DNA of 64,000 nucleotides from Holophagales bacterium (GCA_016716705.1 JADJVF010000010.1:1-64000), one strand, 5' to 3'. Counted from the stretch's first letter, positions 1-8,700 are shown. Made by a program: numbers and translations. Notes: generated by a model from the letters alone, not told the origin.

Positions 1-735
1 TCAACGGCGACGAGCGGCTCCACCCGCTCCGGGCCGGCTTCCCGTCTGCGACACCGTCGGCGGGATGAACGCCGCGTTCGCGATCCTGGTCGCGCTCTAC
101 CACCGCGAGCGGACGGGCGAGGGGCAGGCGATCGACGTCGCGCTCCTCGACTCGATCATGCCGCTCATGGGCTGGGTCGCCGCGAACCTCCTCATCGGGG
201 GCGCCCCTCCGGTCGCGATCGGGAACGACAACTTCACCGCGGCGCCGTCGGGGATGTTCCGGACGCAGGACGGCTTCGTGAACATCGCCGCCAACAAGCA
301 GGAGCAGTGGGAGTCGGTCTGCGACGTCCTCGGCGTCCCGGAGCTGAAGACGGACCCGCGGTTCGCAGGAGCGCGACACGCGGAAGAAGAACCGCCACGC
401 GCTGACGCCGCTCCTCGAGGCGAAGCTCGCCGGAAAGACCCACGGGCGCGTGGGGTCGCCCTCCTCAACGCGAAGGACGTCCCGTCGGGCGACATCCTGA
501 CGCTCGAGGCCGCGCTGAAGCAGCCGCAGGTCGTCCACCGGAAGACCCTCGAGAACGTCGAGACGCCCGGGATCGGCACGCTCCCCCTCTTCAACCTCAC
601 GGCGAAGCTCGAGAAGACCCCCGGGTCGATCGACGCGCCCCCCCCGCGCCTCGGCGCGCACACTGCGAGATCCTCGGCCGGATCGGCTACGCGACGGAGG
701 ACGTCGCCCGCCTGAAGGCCGAGGGAGTCGTTTAA
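1..735 (+). CDS. CaiB/BaiF family CoA-transferase (3' part, several frameshifts)
   Basis: C-terminal part of a family III CoA-transferase, which moves CoA between carboxylic acids; the N-terminus lies outside the window. Visible family features are PVCDTVGGMNAAFAILVAL, the HRERTGEGQAIDVALLDS block that follows it, and the region around FRTQDGFVNIAA. The frame breaks at about 40 (RAGFP to PVCDT), between about 365 and 455, and near 660, where the ending EILGRIGYATEDVARLKAEG leads to the TAA at 733-735. All segments still read as CaiB, so I favour sequencing errors over decay. The stop lies 10 bases before the next start, so it probably shares an operon with the dehydratase genes. A role in activating a substituted dicarboxylate handled by those enzymes is inference; the CoA donor and acceptor cannot be read from the sequence. 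Confidence 0.85.
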
Positions 736-745
736 GGAGACCCCC

Positions 746-2028
746 ATGGGCAAGACCGTCGTCGAGAAGATCCTGGCGCGTGCCGCGGGCCTCCCCGCCG
801 TCAGCGCCGGGGACGTCGTCGAGCCGCGCGTCGACGTGGCGATGAGCCACGAGAACGCCGCGCTCGTCATCAACCAGTTCCTCGAGATCTACGAGGGGAC
901 GGGGTCACGGCCCACCCTGGGACGTCTCGAAGATCGCGATCATCTTCGACCACCGCGTCCCGGCCGAGTCGCCGAAGACCGCGTCGAACCAGAAGAAGAT
1001 CCGCGAGTTCGTCGACAAGCACCGGATCTCCCGGTTCCACGACATCCGCGGCGACGTCGGCGGCATCTGCCACCAGATCCTCCCCGAGTACGGCTACGTG
1101 AGGCCGGGCAGGTCGTCGTCGGCACCGACTCGCACACGACGAGCCACGGCGCCCTCGGGGCGTTCTCGTTCGGCATCGGCGCCACCGAGATGGCCTCCGT
1201 CTGGACGCTCGGCTGCGCCGTGAACGTCGAGGTCCCGGCCACCATCAAGATCGAGGTGAACGGCGAGTTCGGCCCGCACGTCGGCCCGAAGGACCTGATC
1301 CTCCACGTCGTCGGCAAGCTCACGGCGCAGGGAGCCAACTTCCGCGTCCTCGAGTTCCACGGCGAGACGATGCGGAAGATGTCCACTTCCGGGCGCCTCG
1401 CCGTCTGCAACATGTCGGTCGAGGCGGGCGCGACTTCGGGCATCGTCCCGGCCGACGAGGAGACGATCCGCTACCTGCGCGAGGAGGCGGGCGTCACAGA
1501 CCCGATCGAGCCGGTCGTCCCCGACGCCGACGCCGTCTACGAGCGGGTCGTCACGATCGACGTCGGCACGCTCGAGCCGCAGATCGCCTGCCCGCACACG
1601 GTCGACAACGTCAAGCCGATCTCCGAGGTCGCCGGCGTGAAGGTCCACCAGATCGTCATCGGATCCTGCACGAACGGGCGGATCGACGACCTCGAGGCCG
1701 CCGCGAACATCATCCGCGGGAAGAAGGTCGCCCAGGGGACCCGGATGCTCGTCTTCCCGGCGTCGGGCCGCGTCTTCCAGCAGGCGCTCGACCGGGGCTA
1801 CGTCTCCGACTTCATGAGGGCCGGCGCCGTCGTCATGAACGCCGGCTGCGGCCCTCGCCTCGGCGTCCACGAGGGCGCTCGGCGACAACGAGGTCGCCGT
1901 CTCCACCACGAACCGCAACTTCAAGGGGCGGATGGGAACCCGAAGTCGGAGGTCTACCTCTGCTCGCCGGCCGTCGCGGCCGCCTCGGCCGTCGCGGGCG
2001 TCCTGCCGACCCGCGGAAGGGGAACTGA
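746..2028 (+). CDS. leuC: 3-isopropylmalate dehydratase / homoaconitase large subunit (frameshifted)
   Basis: Large subunit of an aconitase-superfamily [4Fe-4S] hydro-lyase of the LeuC/HacA type. It starts at ATG 746 (MGKTVVEKILARAAG). Family signatures are VVVGTDSHTTSHGALGAFSFG, the cluster-ligand region VIGSCTNGRIDDL, and VMNAGCGPRLGVHEGA followed by STTNRNFKGRMG, giving the expected three cysteine sites. The frame is lost near 905, regained near 1100 and shifts again near 1875; the true end DPRKGN is followed by TGA at 2026-2028, two bases before the small-subunit start. About 425 residues when joined, normal for the family. The natural substrate is unclear: the neighbouring gene is a CoA-transferase rather than leuA or leuB, so a dimethylmalate-, citramalate- or homocitrate-type substrate is as possible as isopropylmalate. 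Confidence 0.9.
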
Positions 2029-2029
2029 C

Positions 2030-2531
2030 ATGGGCAAGGTCGCATTCGTCGTCGGGGGACGACGTCTCCACCGACGTCATCTACCCGGGCCGCTACATGG
2101 CCACCGTCCTCCCCACCGAGACGCCGCAGTACGCCTTCGCGAACGACCCGGCCCTGAACACGAAGCTGAACGCGAAGCTGGTCCCGCCCGGTTCCGTCCT
2201 GGTCGGCGGGAAGAACTTCGGCTGCGGCTCCTCGCGCGAGCAGGCCGTCTCCTGCCTGAAGGGGTGGGAGCTGACGATCGTCGCCAGCGACATCTCCCGG
2301 ATCTTTCTCCAGAACGCGATCAATCTCGGGCTCGACATCATCACGGCGCCGGGAGTCGAAGCCGCGGAGGGCGACGAGGTCGTCGTCGAAGGGGGGAAGG
2401 TCGTCAACCGGACGACCGGGAAGTCGTGGGACGTCGTCCCGCTCCCGCCGGCCCGGCAGGCGATCATCGACGCGGGGGGGCTCATCGCCTTCACGCGCAA
2501 GCGGATGCTGGAGGCCCAGGCGAAGGGCTGA
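2030..2531 (+). CDS. leuD: 3-isopropylmalate dehydratase / homoaconitase small subunit (one frameshift)
   Basis: Small (swivelling-domain) subunit partner of the preceding dehydratase. It starts with MGKVAFVVGDDVSTDVIYPGR; one extra G in the G run near 2055 breaks the frame between VVG and DDV. The rest is clean: GSVLVGGKNFGCGSSREQA contains the diagnostic FGCGSSRE motif, followed by IVASDISRIFLQNAINLGL and the C-terminal TRKRMLEAQAKG. About 167 residues, the short LeuD/HacB type. It lies two bases after the large-subunit stop, so the two are almost certainly co-translated. Confidence 0.9.
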
Positions 2532-2557
2532 GGGCGGCGGGGCTCCGCGAACCAGGG

Positions 2558-2839
2558 TCAGGTCGAAGGGGCGTCCGGACGGGCGCCCCTTCCCGTCCGC
2601 GGCCCCTCTCCCGACCCGTCCTCCCGCGTCTCGCCCGCCTCGGCCCTCACCCGCTCGACGAGCGTGTCGACCCTCCGGTCGGCCTGCAGGTGCTTCTGCA
2701 GCTCGAGGAGCCCGGCACCGGCGAGGTTGGGTCGGGCGCTCGGCTTGCCGCAGATCCTCGCCTGCCTCTTTCCCTCGAGGACCACCAGAAGGACGAGGGG
2801 AGGAACCCCGACGAGGAGGGCGATGCCGAGTGGGGTCAC
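2558..2839 (-). CDS. small predicted membrane protein, unknown function
   Basis: Possible 93-residue protein starting at GTG 2839. It begins with a hydrophobic helix (TPLGIALLVGVPPLVLLVVL), followed by KRQARICGKP and an amphipathic stretch LLELQKHLQADRRVDTLVE, then a low-complexity charged tail. A clean N-terminal membrane helix followed by a soluble helix is unlike the arginine-rich nonsense of most antisense frames here. It is divergent from the SOUL gene and convergent with the dehydratase small subunit, and it fills an otherwise empty 360-base gap. I do not recognise a family. Confidence 0.4.
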   Translation of the reverse strand: MTPLGIALLVGVPPLVLLVVLEGKRQARICGKPSARPNLAGAGLLELQKHLQADRRVDTLVERVRAEAGETREDGSGEGPRTGRGARPDAPST

Positions 2840-2895
2840 GACGCGAAGCCTACGGCGAGGGAGTCCGGCCGTCCGGCTGCGGCGTAGTCCGGGCG

Positions 2896-3550
2896 ATGAG
2901 AACGACACGGCTCGCCGCGACGCTCGCCCTTCTCCTCGTCGCGCCGGCCGCGGAGGTGGCGATGGCGACGGAGGAACCGAAACACCGCGTCCTCGAGACG
3001 AGAGACGGCTTCGAGGTACGCCTCTACGAGCCCCAGGTCGTCGCCGAGACGGTCGTCGAGGGGGAGTTCGGCGACGGCGGGAACGAGGGCTTCCGCCGGG
3101 TGGCCGGCTACATCTTCGGCGGCAACGACGGCGGCCGGAAGATCGCCATGACCGCCCCGGTCGCCCAGGAGCGGCGCCCCGGAACGCGCGACGGGATGAA
3201 GATCGCCATGACCGCGCCCGTGGCGCAGGAGAAGACGCGGCGAAGGCTGGACCGTCGCGTTCGTCATGCCCTCCGAGCACACGATGGCGACCCTGCCGAA
3301 GCCGAACGACCCGCGCGTCACCCTCCGCGAGGTCCCGACGAGGCGCGTGGCCGCCGTGACCTTCAGCGGAACGTGGGGAGCCGAGCGATTCGACGCCGTC
3401 GCCAGGGAGCTCCTCGGCAGGCTCGATGCAGCCGGGCTCGTCCCGGCCGGCCCACCCATCTACGCCCGCTACAACCCGCCGTGGACCCCATGGTTCCTCC
3501 GGAAGAACGAGGTCCTCGTGCCCCTGCGGGACGCGGCGGCCCCCATGTAG
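2896..3550 (+). CDS. SOUL family haem-binding protein (one frameshift)
   Basis: Exported SOUL/HBP-family protein. It starts at ATG 2896 with a signal peptide (MRTTRLAATLALLLVAPAAE), then the family core: HRVLETRDGFEVRLYEPQVV, FGGNDGGRKIAMTAPV, a second KIAMTAPV, WTVAFVMPSEHTMATLPKPN, and the end ARYNPPWTPWFLRKNEVLV. The frame shifts near 3240 between EKTRRRL and GWTVAFV; joining both parts gives about 217 residues, normal for the family. The two KIAMTAPV copies also occur in other SOUL proteins and are not an artefact. Periplasmic haem or tetrapyrrole binding is a family-based inference. Confidence 0.85.
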
Positions 3551-3617
3551 CGATCCCTCCCGCGCTTGCCGCCGGAAGGCCTATGCCCCTCGCGCCCTCG
3601 GGGGTCTCCCGTCGCCC

Positions 3618-3623
3618 TATACT
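3618..3623 (+). promoter_or_regulatory. candidate -10 box (TATACT) before the FHA gene
   Basis: TATACT, five of six matches to the -10 consensus, lies 18 bases before the GTG start of the FHA gene, in the gap after the SOUL gene. No convincing -35 hexamer is visible at the usual distance. Confidence 0.35.
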
Positions 3624-3641
3624 GGCCGGTCGGGGGAACGC

Positions 3642-4550
3642 GTGGCACACGTCACCGTCTTCGGTCCCGGGTTCGGCGCGGAGGGGAGAGCGATTCCGCT
3701 CGGCGAGGGAGACTTCTCCGTCGGCCGCGACCCGGCCTCCTCCCTCGTCCTCGACGAGCGCCAGGTCTCCCGGCACCACGCGGTGATCCGGCGAGGTCCC
3801 TCGAGCTGGGAGGCCCGAGACCTCGGCTCCTCGAACGGCATCCGCGTGAACGGGCACCGGATGGAAGCCGCGCTCCTCTCGGATGGGGACGAAGTCCGGG
3901 TCGGCCTGTTCCGGCTCGTCTTCTCCCCTGACGCATCGGAAACGCCGGCGCTGCTCCAGACCCGCCGGCCGCCGCCGCCACCGCCGCCGACCCCGCCGGT
4001 CGTTCATCGGCCAGCGCGCGGCCCGGGACGCCGCCCGTCTCCGCCCGCGAAAAGGGGGAACGGACTCCTCGTCGCCGGCCTCACCCTGGCCGTCCTCCTG
4101 CCGACGCTCCTGGCCGCCGTGGCGCTCCTCCCCGGCCGGAAGGCGCCCCGCGCGGAGCCGGTCGCGTCCGCAACCGCCCCGCCCGAGGCAACGCCCGCCG
4201 CGCCGCTCCTGCCGGATGAGCCACTGCCGTCCGCGACGTCCTGGCCTCCGCCGCCGGACCCCGTCATCGCGGCCGAGGTCGACCGCGCGGCGGCGTCCCT
4301 CGAGGCGGCGTTCCGCGCGGGAAACGTCGCCGAGGTCTTCGTCCACGTCCACCCCGCCGCGACCGGGAGCCTCCGCGCCGCGTTCGGGCCGCGAGCGGCC
4401 GAGCTGCCGAGGGTGGCCGCGCTCCTGGCCTCCCGCAAGCTCGTCGTCGCCGAGGAGGCCTGGGCCGAATACGAGGTGACGGAAGACGGCCGGGCCTTCG
4501 CCGTCGTCTTCGAGAAGGTGGAGGGGCGGTGGCTGCTGTCGTCCCTCTGA
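3642..4550 (+). CDS. FHA-domain protein with single membrane helix
   Basis: 302 residues from GTG 3642. Residues about 1-90 form a forkhead-associated domain, which binds phosphothreonine peptides: FSVGRDPASSLVLDERQVSRHHAVI, then DLGSSNGIRVNGHRM and LSDGDEVRVGLFRLVF. All core residues are present (GR, the SRHH segment, the N of SSNGI/VNG). A polyproline linker (about 112-125) leads to one transmembrane helix (GLLVAGLTLAVLLPTLLAAVALL, about 145-168). After a Pro/Ala-rich stretch comes a C-terminal alpha/beta domain of about 100 residues resembling an NTF2-like or DUF4440-type fold (VDRAAASLEAAFRAGNVAEV ... FAVVFEKVEGRWLLSSL); that fold is my guess. The FHA domain would be cytoplasmic and the C-terminal domain periplasmic. 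It overlaps the next gene by 22 bases. No Ser/Thr kinase is visible in the window. Confidence 0.85.
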   Translation: MAHVTVFGPGFGAEGRAIPLGEGDFSVGRDPASSLVLDERQVSRHHAVIRRGPSSWEARDLGSSNGIRVNGHRMEAALLSDGDEVRVGLFRLVFSPDASETPALLQTRRPPPPPPPTPPVVHRPARGPGRRPSPPAKRGNGLLVAGLTLAVLLPTLLAAVALLPGRKAPRAEPVASATAPPEATPAAPLLPDEPLPSATSWPPPPDPVIAAEVDRAAASLEAAFRAGNVAEVFVHVHPAATGSLRAAFGPRAAELPRVAALLASRKLVVAEEAWAEYEVTEDGRAFAVVFEKVEGRWLLSSL

Positions 4551-6745
4551 AGCCCGTTCTTCGCGCTCTCGCGGCGTGCGCGGCCCTCGCGGCGGCCGTC
4601 CTCCTCGCCTACGAGAACGACGGCCGTACGCGCGCGGTGAAGGGCGGGCCCCACCGGGCCATCAACCGCCTCGCCGTGGAGCGCTTCTTCGCCGAGAAGC
4701 AGTCCGACCCGATCCTCTCCCGCTACGACCTGTCCCGCTCCAAGAAGCTCCTCGGCGAGACGTACGTGTCGGGCGACATGTTTCGCCCCGGCACCGGAGA
4801 CCGGGCGGCGACGTTCACGCGGTGGATCGAGGAGGGGGGCTATACGGCCGACGAGCCGGAGCTGTACGCCTCGTTCCGCCACTTCTACGACCCGCTCGCC
4901 TGGAACGCGGAGGACCACGCTTTCGAGGGGCTGTCCCTCGGGCCGCAGCCGGGCGCGGCGCCCGTCACGCCGGGCGGAGGCGCGCCGTACCTCACCGACG
5001 ACCTCAACAGCCTGAACAAGCTCTATTCCGCGATTACCGGCTCGGCCGTCAACCCGCGAATCCACGCCAAGGAGTGGGCGATCGACGGCCCGGAGAACAA
5101 CGGCTGGGGCGAGAACCCGTACTGCTGGAAGAGAGGGCTCGAGTACGTCGAGAAGGCGTTCGCCGAGACGGGCCCGGAAAAGCAGCGGCTCTGGGCGAAG
5201 GCATGGCGCTCGCTCGGCGAGACGATGCACCTCCTCGCAGACATGACGTCGGTCCCGCACGTGCGGAACGACTCGCACCCCTCGGCCTCGTCGTATCTCG
5301 GGGAGTATTCCGACCACGTCGGCCGCCTCCGCTCCGACCCGTACGAGACGCTCGCGCAGGAGGCGCTCGTCGTCGCCTCGGCGGGCGGCCCGCTCCCCGA
5401 CATCTCCCTCCGAGACACGCCGGAGGAGCTCTTCGACGCCGTCGCCCACTTCACGAACTCGAGCTTCTTCTCGGCCGACACGATCGCGGGCAGGGACCCC
5501 GTGACCGGCGACGAGGTGACGAACGCGAACGGCCTGCGCCCCTACCCGTCTCCGAGGCTCGAGGAGTGCCGCGACGAGGGGGGCTACTTCGTGAAGGACG
5601 TCGCCGGAAGGCCGGTGAGAATGGCCCACCGCTCGTGGCTGGAGGCTGCGGGGTGGGGCCAGGCGATGCACCACGTCCGCCTCTCGTCCGCCTGCGTGAA
5701 GGACCAGGCGGCCGTCCTCGTCCCCCTCGCCCTCGCCGCGAACGCCAGGCTCGTCGACCTCTTCCTCCCGCGCGTCCGCGTGGACGTGGAGGAGGTCGAC
5801 CCGGTCGCGAAGAAACTCCGCGGAAACCTCGTCCACGTCCCGTACGGTGCGTACGGGAGGGCGCTGAGGTACAGCTCGGGCGGCGGGGAGGTCCAGGCCG
5901 TCTACCTGGACGGAAGCATCCAGTGGCTGGACAAGTACAAGATCGAAATACGGGACGGCGTCATCGAAGGGGACCTCTCCGGCCTCGACCTGAAGAAGGG
6001 GCAGACGCTCCGCCTCGACGTCGAGGTCGGCGGGATCATGGTGAAGGGCAACGACGTCCTCATCGGCGACGACTTCCTCGCCCGGCTCCACCGGACGAAG
6101 TACTTCAGCGTTGTCCTGGTCGCGCCCGGAGACGTCCGTTACAAGGTCCGGAGCGTCCTGCCGGATGACGACCGGGCCGGGACACGCCCCGAGCCGCACG
6201 CGGGGATCCGGTTCGAGGGCCAGCTCCCCGCTGCCCCGGGGAACGTCCCCGTCCGGATCCCGATCTCCTGGAGCGGCTCCTCGTTCTCGGCCGGGAGCGA
6301 GGCCCACGAGGCGTCCCGCTGCATGATCTGCGGTGGAAACCACGACGACACGCACACCTTCTCGGTCTCGGGAAGCGTCGATCTCGCGAAGAGGACTCTC
6401 TCCCTCGACCTCTCCTATCGTTCGGAGAGCCGGCCGGCTCCAGGCTGCGAGATGGCCCAGACGGCCGGGAAGCTCGGCCTGACGGACCGCATCTATTTCG
6501 AGCAGGAGCTCCACGCCGTCGGCGTACCTCTCGACCCGGACGCTTCGGGGGACTTCGTCACGTTCGAAGTCGAGGGGCCCGCGGTCGGCAAGTGCGTGAC
6601 GTCGGGGAACGTGAAGAACGGCGGCATCGGGATCCGAATCGCCGAGCAGTTCCCCTCGACGAGCGTCTCCGAGCTCGTCGCCTGGCGTTGGGACGACCCG
6701 AACTCGCGTCCTCAGCTGAGCGTCTATCTGTCCGCCCATCCCTGA
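4529..6745 (+). CDS. secreted zinc-dependent phospholipase C / S1-P1 nuclease-like protein
   Basis: 738 residues from GTG 4529, overlapping the FHA gene by 22 bases. An N-terminal hydrophobic segment (LRALAACAALAAAVLLAY) is a signal peptide or anchor. The N-terminal 400 residues look like the all-helical trinuclear-zinc fold of bacterial phospholipase C and P1 nuclease: PHRAINRLAVERFF (His42), and GETMHLLADMTSVPHVRND near residue 230, which gives the HxxxD and PH metal-ligand pattern. Residues 400-738 are beta-rich and contain CMICGGNHDD, a CxxC that may bind a metal. The family is usually 250-400 residues, so the C-terminal half is extra. Substrate is unknown: lipid, nucleic acid or structural use are all possible. 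Confidence 0.65.
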   Translation: MAAVVPLKPVLRALAACAALAAAVLLAYENDGRTRAVKGGPHRAINRLAVERFFAEKQSDPILSRYDLSRSKKLLGETYVSGDMFRPGTGDRAATFTRWIEEGGYTADEPELYASFRHFYDPLAWNAEDHAFEGLSLGPQPGAAPVTPGGGAPYLTDDLNSLNKLYSAITGSAVNPRIHAKEWAIDGPENNGWGENPYCWKRGLEYVEKAFAETGPEKQRLWAKAWRSLGETMHLLADMTSVPHVRNDSHPSASSYLGEYSDHVGRLRSDPYETLAQEALVVASAGGPLPDISLRDTPEELFDAVAHFTNSSFFSADTIAGRDPVTGDEVTNANGLRPYPSPRLEECRDEGGYFVKDVAGRPVRMAHRSWLEAAGWGQAMHHVRLSSACVKDQAAVLVPLALAANARLVDLFLPRVRVDVEEVDPVAKKLRGNLVHVPYGAYGRALRYSSGGGEVQAVYLDGSIQWLDKYKIEIRDGVIEGDLSGLDLKKGQTLRLDVEVGGIMVKGNDVLIGDDFLARLHRTKYFSVVLVAPGDVRYKVRSVLPDDDRAGTRPEPHAGIRFEGQLPAAPGNVPVRIPISWSGSSFSAGSEAHEASRCMICGGNHDDTHTFSVSGSVDLAKRTLSLDLSYRSESRPAPGCEMAQTAGKLGLTDRIYFEQELHAVGVPLDPDASGDFVTFEVEGPAVGKCVTSGNVKNGGIGIRIAEQFPSTSVSELVAWRWDDPNSRPQLSVYLSAHP

Positions 6746-6756
6746 GGCGCACTCCC

Positions 6757-6762
6757 TAGAAT
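6757..6762 (+). promoter_or_regulatory. TAGAAT box 7 bases before the thioesterase start
   Basis: TAGAAT followed by seven bases and then ATG 6770. This spacing would start the transcript at or next to the start codon, so a leaderless mRNA is suggested. The same arrangement recurs elsewhere in the window. Confidence 0.4.
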
Positions 6763-6769
6763 CCGCGGC

Positions 6770-7216
6770 ATGGACCTCGCCGCGATCGTTCCTCCCGGCG
6801 CCACCGCGTCCCGCTCGCTCGTCGTGACGGAAGACCTGACCGTCGGCCACTGGGCCGAAGGGATGCCCCCGGTCTTCGGAACGCCGTTCCTGATCTACCT
6901 CATGGAGGTCGCGGCGGCGGACGTCCTGAAGCCTTACCTGCCCGAGGGGTGGGCCACCGTCGGGGCGCAGGTGAACGTCTCGCACCTCGCGGCGACGCCG
7001 CTCGGGATGACCGTGACGGCGACGGCGAAGCTCGTCTCGGCGACGGAGCGGACGGCGACGTTCGAGGTCGTCGCCCACGACGGCGTCGAGAAGGTGGGCG
7101 AGGGGACACACGTGAGGGGAGCCGTGGACCTCGCGAGGTTCGAGAGGCGCTGGAAGGCCAAGGCGCAGGCGGCGGGAGAGACGCGTCCCGGCATCGGGAC
7201 CGCGAGCGGCGAGTGA
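6770..7216 (+). CDS. hot-dog thioesterase, FlK (fluoroacetyl-CoA thioesterase)-like
   Basis: 148 residues, single hot-dog domain. The order of conserved blocks follows the FlK-like thioesterase family: VTEDLTVGHW, then VFGTPFLIYLMEVAAADVL (the position of the FlK threonine/glutamate segment, here with T and E retained), then GWATVGAQVNVSHLAATPLG with the conserved histidine, and GEGTHVRGAVDLARFERR at the end. FlK hydrolyses fluoroacetyl-CoA, but bacterial relatives without fluoroacetate metabolism are common and their acyl-CoA substrates are mostly unknown. It is probably a small cytoplasmic acyl-CoA thioesterase. It begins just after the PLC-like gene and is followed by the globin. Confidence 0.8.
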   Translation: MDLAAIVPPGATASRSLVVTEDLTVGHWAEGMPPVFGTPFLIYLMEVAAADVLKPYLPEGWATVGAQVNVSHLAATPLGMTVTATAKLVSATERTATFEVVAHDGVEKVGEGTHVRGAVDLARFERRWKAKAQAAGETRPGIGTASGE

Positions 7217-7316
7217 CGATCCGGCCCCGCCACGGGCACCCGACCGGGGCGAAAGGCGCCTTTCCGTGCGCAAGGGAAGGCCTCTGCGGGTACCATGCCC
7301 CCGGGAGAGCCGATCG

Positions 7317-7730
7317 ATGGACGCCGGAACGCTTCGAAAGTTCGAGGAAAGCCTCGGGCGCTGCCTGGTGGATCCGGACTTCCTCGACATCTTCTACGGG
7401 AACTTCCTCGGCTCCTCGCCCAAGGTGCGCGAGAAGTTCGCGGGGACCGACTTCGATCGGCAGAAAGAGATGCTGCGGGCATCGTTCGACACGATGCTTG
7501 CCGCCGCCCGCGACGAGGAGAACGGCCCGGAGAGGTGGCTCGGGCCTCTCGCTGAACGGCACGGAGCCCGGCAGCTCCGGATCGGGGCCGAGCTCTACGA
7601 CCTCTGGCTCGACAACCTCCTGAAGACGGTCCGGGCGTGTGACCCGGGCTGGTCGGAGGACGTCGAACAGGCCTGGGAGGCGGTCATGGGCGTCGGCATC
7701 CAGTACCTCTGCTCGCGCTACAACTCCTGA
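7317..7730 (+). CDS. globin
   Basis: 137 residues from ATG 7317. It matches bacterial single-domain globins: FEESLGRCLVDPDFLDIFYGNFL (A and B helices), KVREKFAGTDFDRQKEMLRASFDTML (C to E region), LAERHGARQLRIGAELYDLWLDNLL with the presumed proximal (F8) histidine in ERHGARQ, and the GH region EDVEQAWEAVMGVGIQYLCSRY. It is shorter than flavohaemoglobin and has no reductase domain. Likely a cytoplasmic O2 or NO binder or sensor; function within this neighbourhood is unknown. A later methionine is unlikely because it would remove the A helix. Confidence 0.8.
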   Translation: MDAGTLRKFEESLGRCLVDPDFLDIFYGNFLGSSPKVREKFAGTDFDRQKEMLRASFDTMLAAARDEENGPERWLGPLAERHGARQLRIGAELYDLWLDNLLKTVRACDPGWSEDVEQAWEAVMGVGIQYLCSRYNS

Positions 7731-7768
7731 AGACACGAAGTCCGTGCGCCCCTGATCCCCGGAGTGCG

Positions 7769-7774
7769 TAAGAT
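7769..7774 (+). promoter_or_regulatory. TAAGAT box 8 bases before the ABC ATPase start
   Basis: TAAGAT followed by eight bases and GTG 7783, the TAnnnT-plus-short-gap pattern seen before other starts here. No clear ribosome-binding site lies in the gap, in keeping with a leaderless message. Confidence 0.35.
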
Positions 7775-7782
7775 CCCGCGCC

Positions 7783-8700
7783 GTGGGCCAGATCCTCTCC
7801 GTCCTCGACGTCGTGAAGCACTACGGGAAGGTGAAGGCCGTCGACGGCGTCTCCTTCGAGGTCGCCGCGGGGCGCATCACCGGCCTTCTCGGCCGCAACG
7901 GCGCCGGGAAGACGACGACCCTCCGGATGATCACGGGCGTCCTCCACCCCGACCGGGGTCGCGTCGAGCTCTTCGGGGCCACCGTCGCCGAGGCGCGCGA
8001 CCGGCTCGGCTACCTGCCCGAGGAGCGCGGCCTCTACCGGAAGATGCGCGTCCTCGACCACCTCCTCTTCCTCGCCGAGATCAAGGGGCGCTCCCCCGCC
8101 GCGATGCGCCCCTCCGCCGAGCGGTGGCTGAAGCGTTTCGAGCTCTGGGAGAAGCGGGACGGCAAAGTGGAGGAGCTCTCGAAGGGGAACCAGCAGAAAG
8201 TCCAGCTCGCCGGCGCACTCCTCTTCGACCCCGAGCTCGTCATTCTCGACGAGCCCGGCTCCGGCCTCGACCCGGTGAACGTCGTCCTCGTCAGGCGGCT
8301 GCTCCAGGAGCTGGCGGCGGAGGGGAAGGCGATCCTCCTCTCGACGCACCAGATGGGCGAGGCGGAGAAGCTCTGCGACGAGATCGTCCTCGTCCACGAC
8401 GGGAAGGTCGTCAAGGCCGGCCCGCTCGCCGAGGTGAAGGCCGCGGGCGGGCGGGACGCGGTCCACGTCGAGTTCGAGGGGGACGGAGCGTTCCTCGCCG
8501 GCCTGCCGGGCGTCGCCTCGGGTCGCGTCGACCCGAACCGCGCAGAGCTGCGCCTCGCGCCCGGCGCCGACCCGCAGGAGCTCCTCGCCACGGCGGTGGG
8601 GCGGCTGCGCATCCTCCGGTTCGAGGTCGTCGCGCCGTCGCTCGAGGAGGTGTTCCTCGAGGCGGTCGGCGGCGGCGGCCCGGCGGAGGTGGCGGCGTGA
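7783..8700 (+). CDS. ABC transporter ATP-binding protein (NatA-type)
   Basis: 305 residues from GTG 7783. A full ABC ATPase domain occupies residues 1-215: Walker A GRNGAGKTTT, Q-loop region YLPEERGLYRKM, signature LSKGNQQKVQLAGAL, Walker B LVILDEPGSGLDP and the switch histidine in LLSTHQM. A DUF4162-like C-terminal domain of about 85 residues follows, ending in LEEVFLEAVGG. This is the NatA/YhaQ class. It overlaps the permease gene by four bases (GTGA), so the two form one transporter. Drug, sodium or cell-surface stress export are typical roles for the class; the substrate is not evident. Confidence 0.92.
   Translation: MGQILSVLDVVKHYGKVKAVDGVSFEVAAGRITGLLGRNGAGKTTTLRMITGVLHPDRGRVELFGATVAEARDRLGYLPEERGLYRKMRVLDHLLFLAEIKGRSPAAMRPSAERWLKRFELWEKRDGKVEELSKGNQQKVQLAGALLFDPELVILDEPGSGLDPVNVVLVRRLLQELAAEGKAILLSTHQMGEAEKLCDEIVLVHDGKVVKAGPLAEVKAAGGRDAVHVEFEGDGAFLAGLPGVASGRVDPNRAELRLAPGADPQELLATAVGRLRILRFEVVAPSLEEVFLEAVGGGGPAEVAA

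Noticed and set aside
2566..2591. Hairpin AAGGGGCG / CGCCCCTT as a terminator of the dehydratase operon
   Set aside because: Eight base pairs with a 10-base loop and no T-run, in a GC-rich region and inside a possible reverse-strand gene. Too weak to list.
3140..3225. Tandem KIAMTAPV repeat as an assembly duplication in the SOUL gene
   Set aside because: Other SOUL proteins carry two such motifs at this distance, so it is probably real.
7251..7264. Palindrome GAAAGGCGCCTTTC between the thioesterase and globin genes
   Set aside because: A 14-base perfect palindrome could be an operator, but there is no second copy or nearby regulator to support it.
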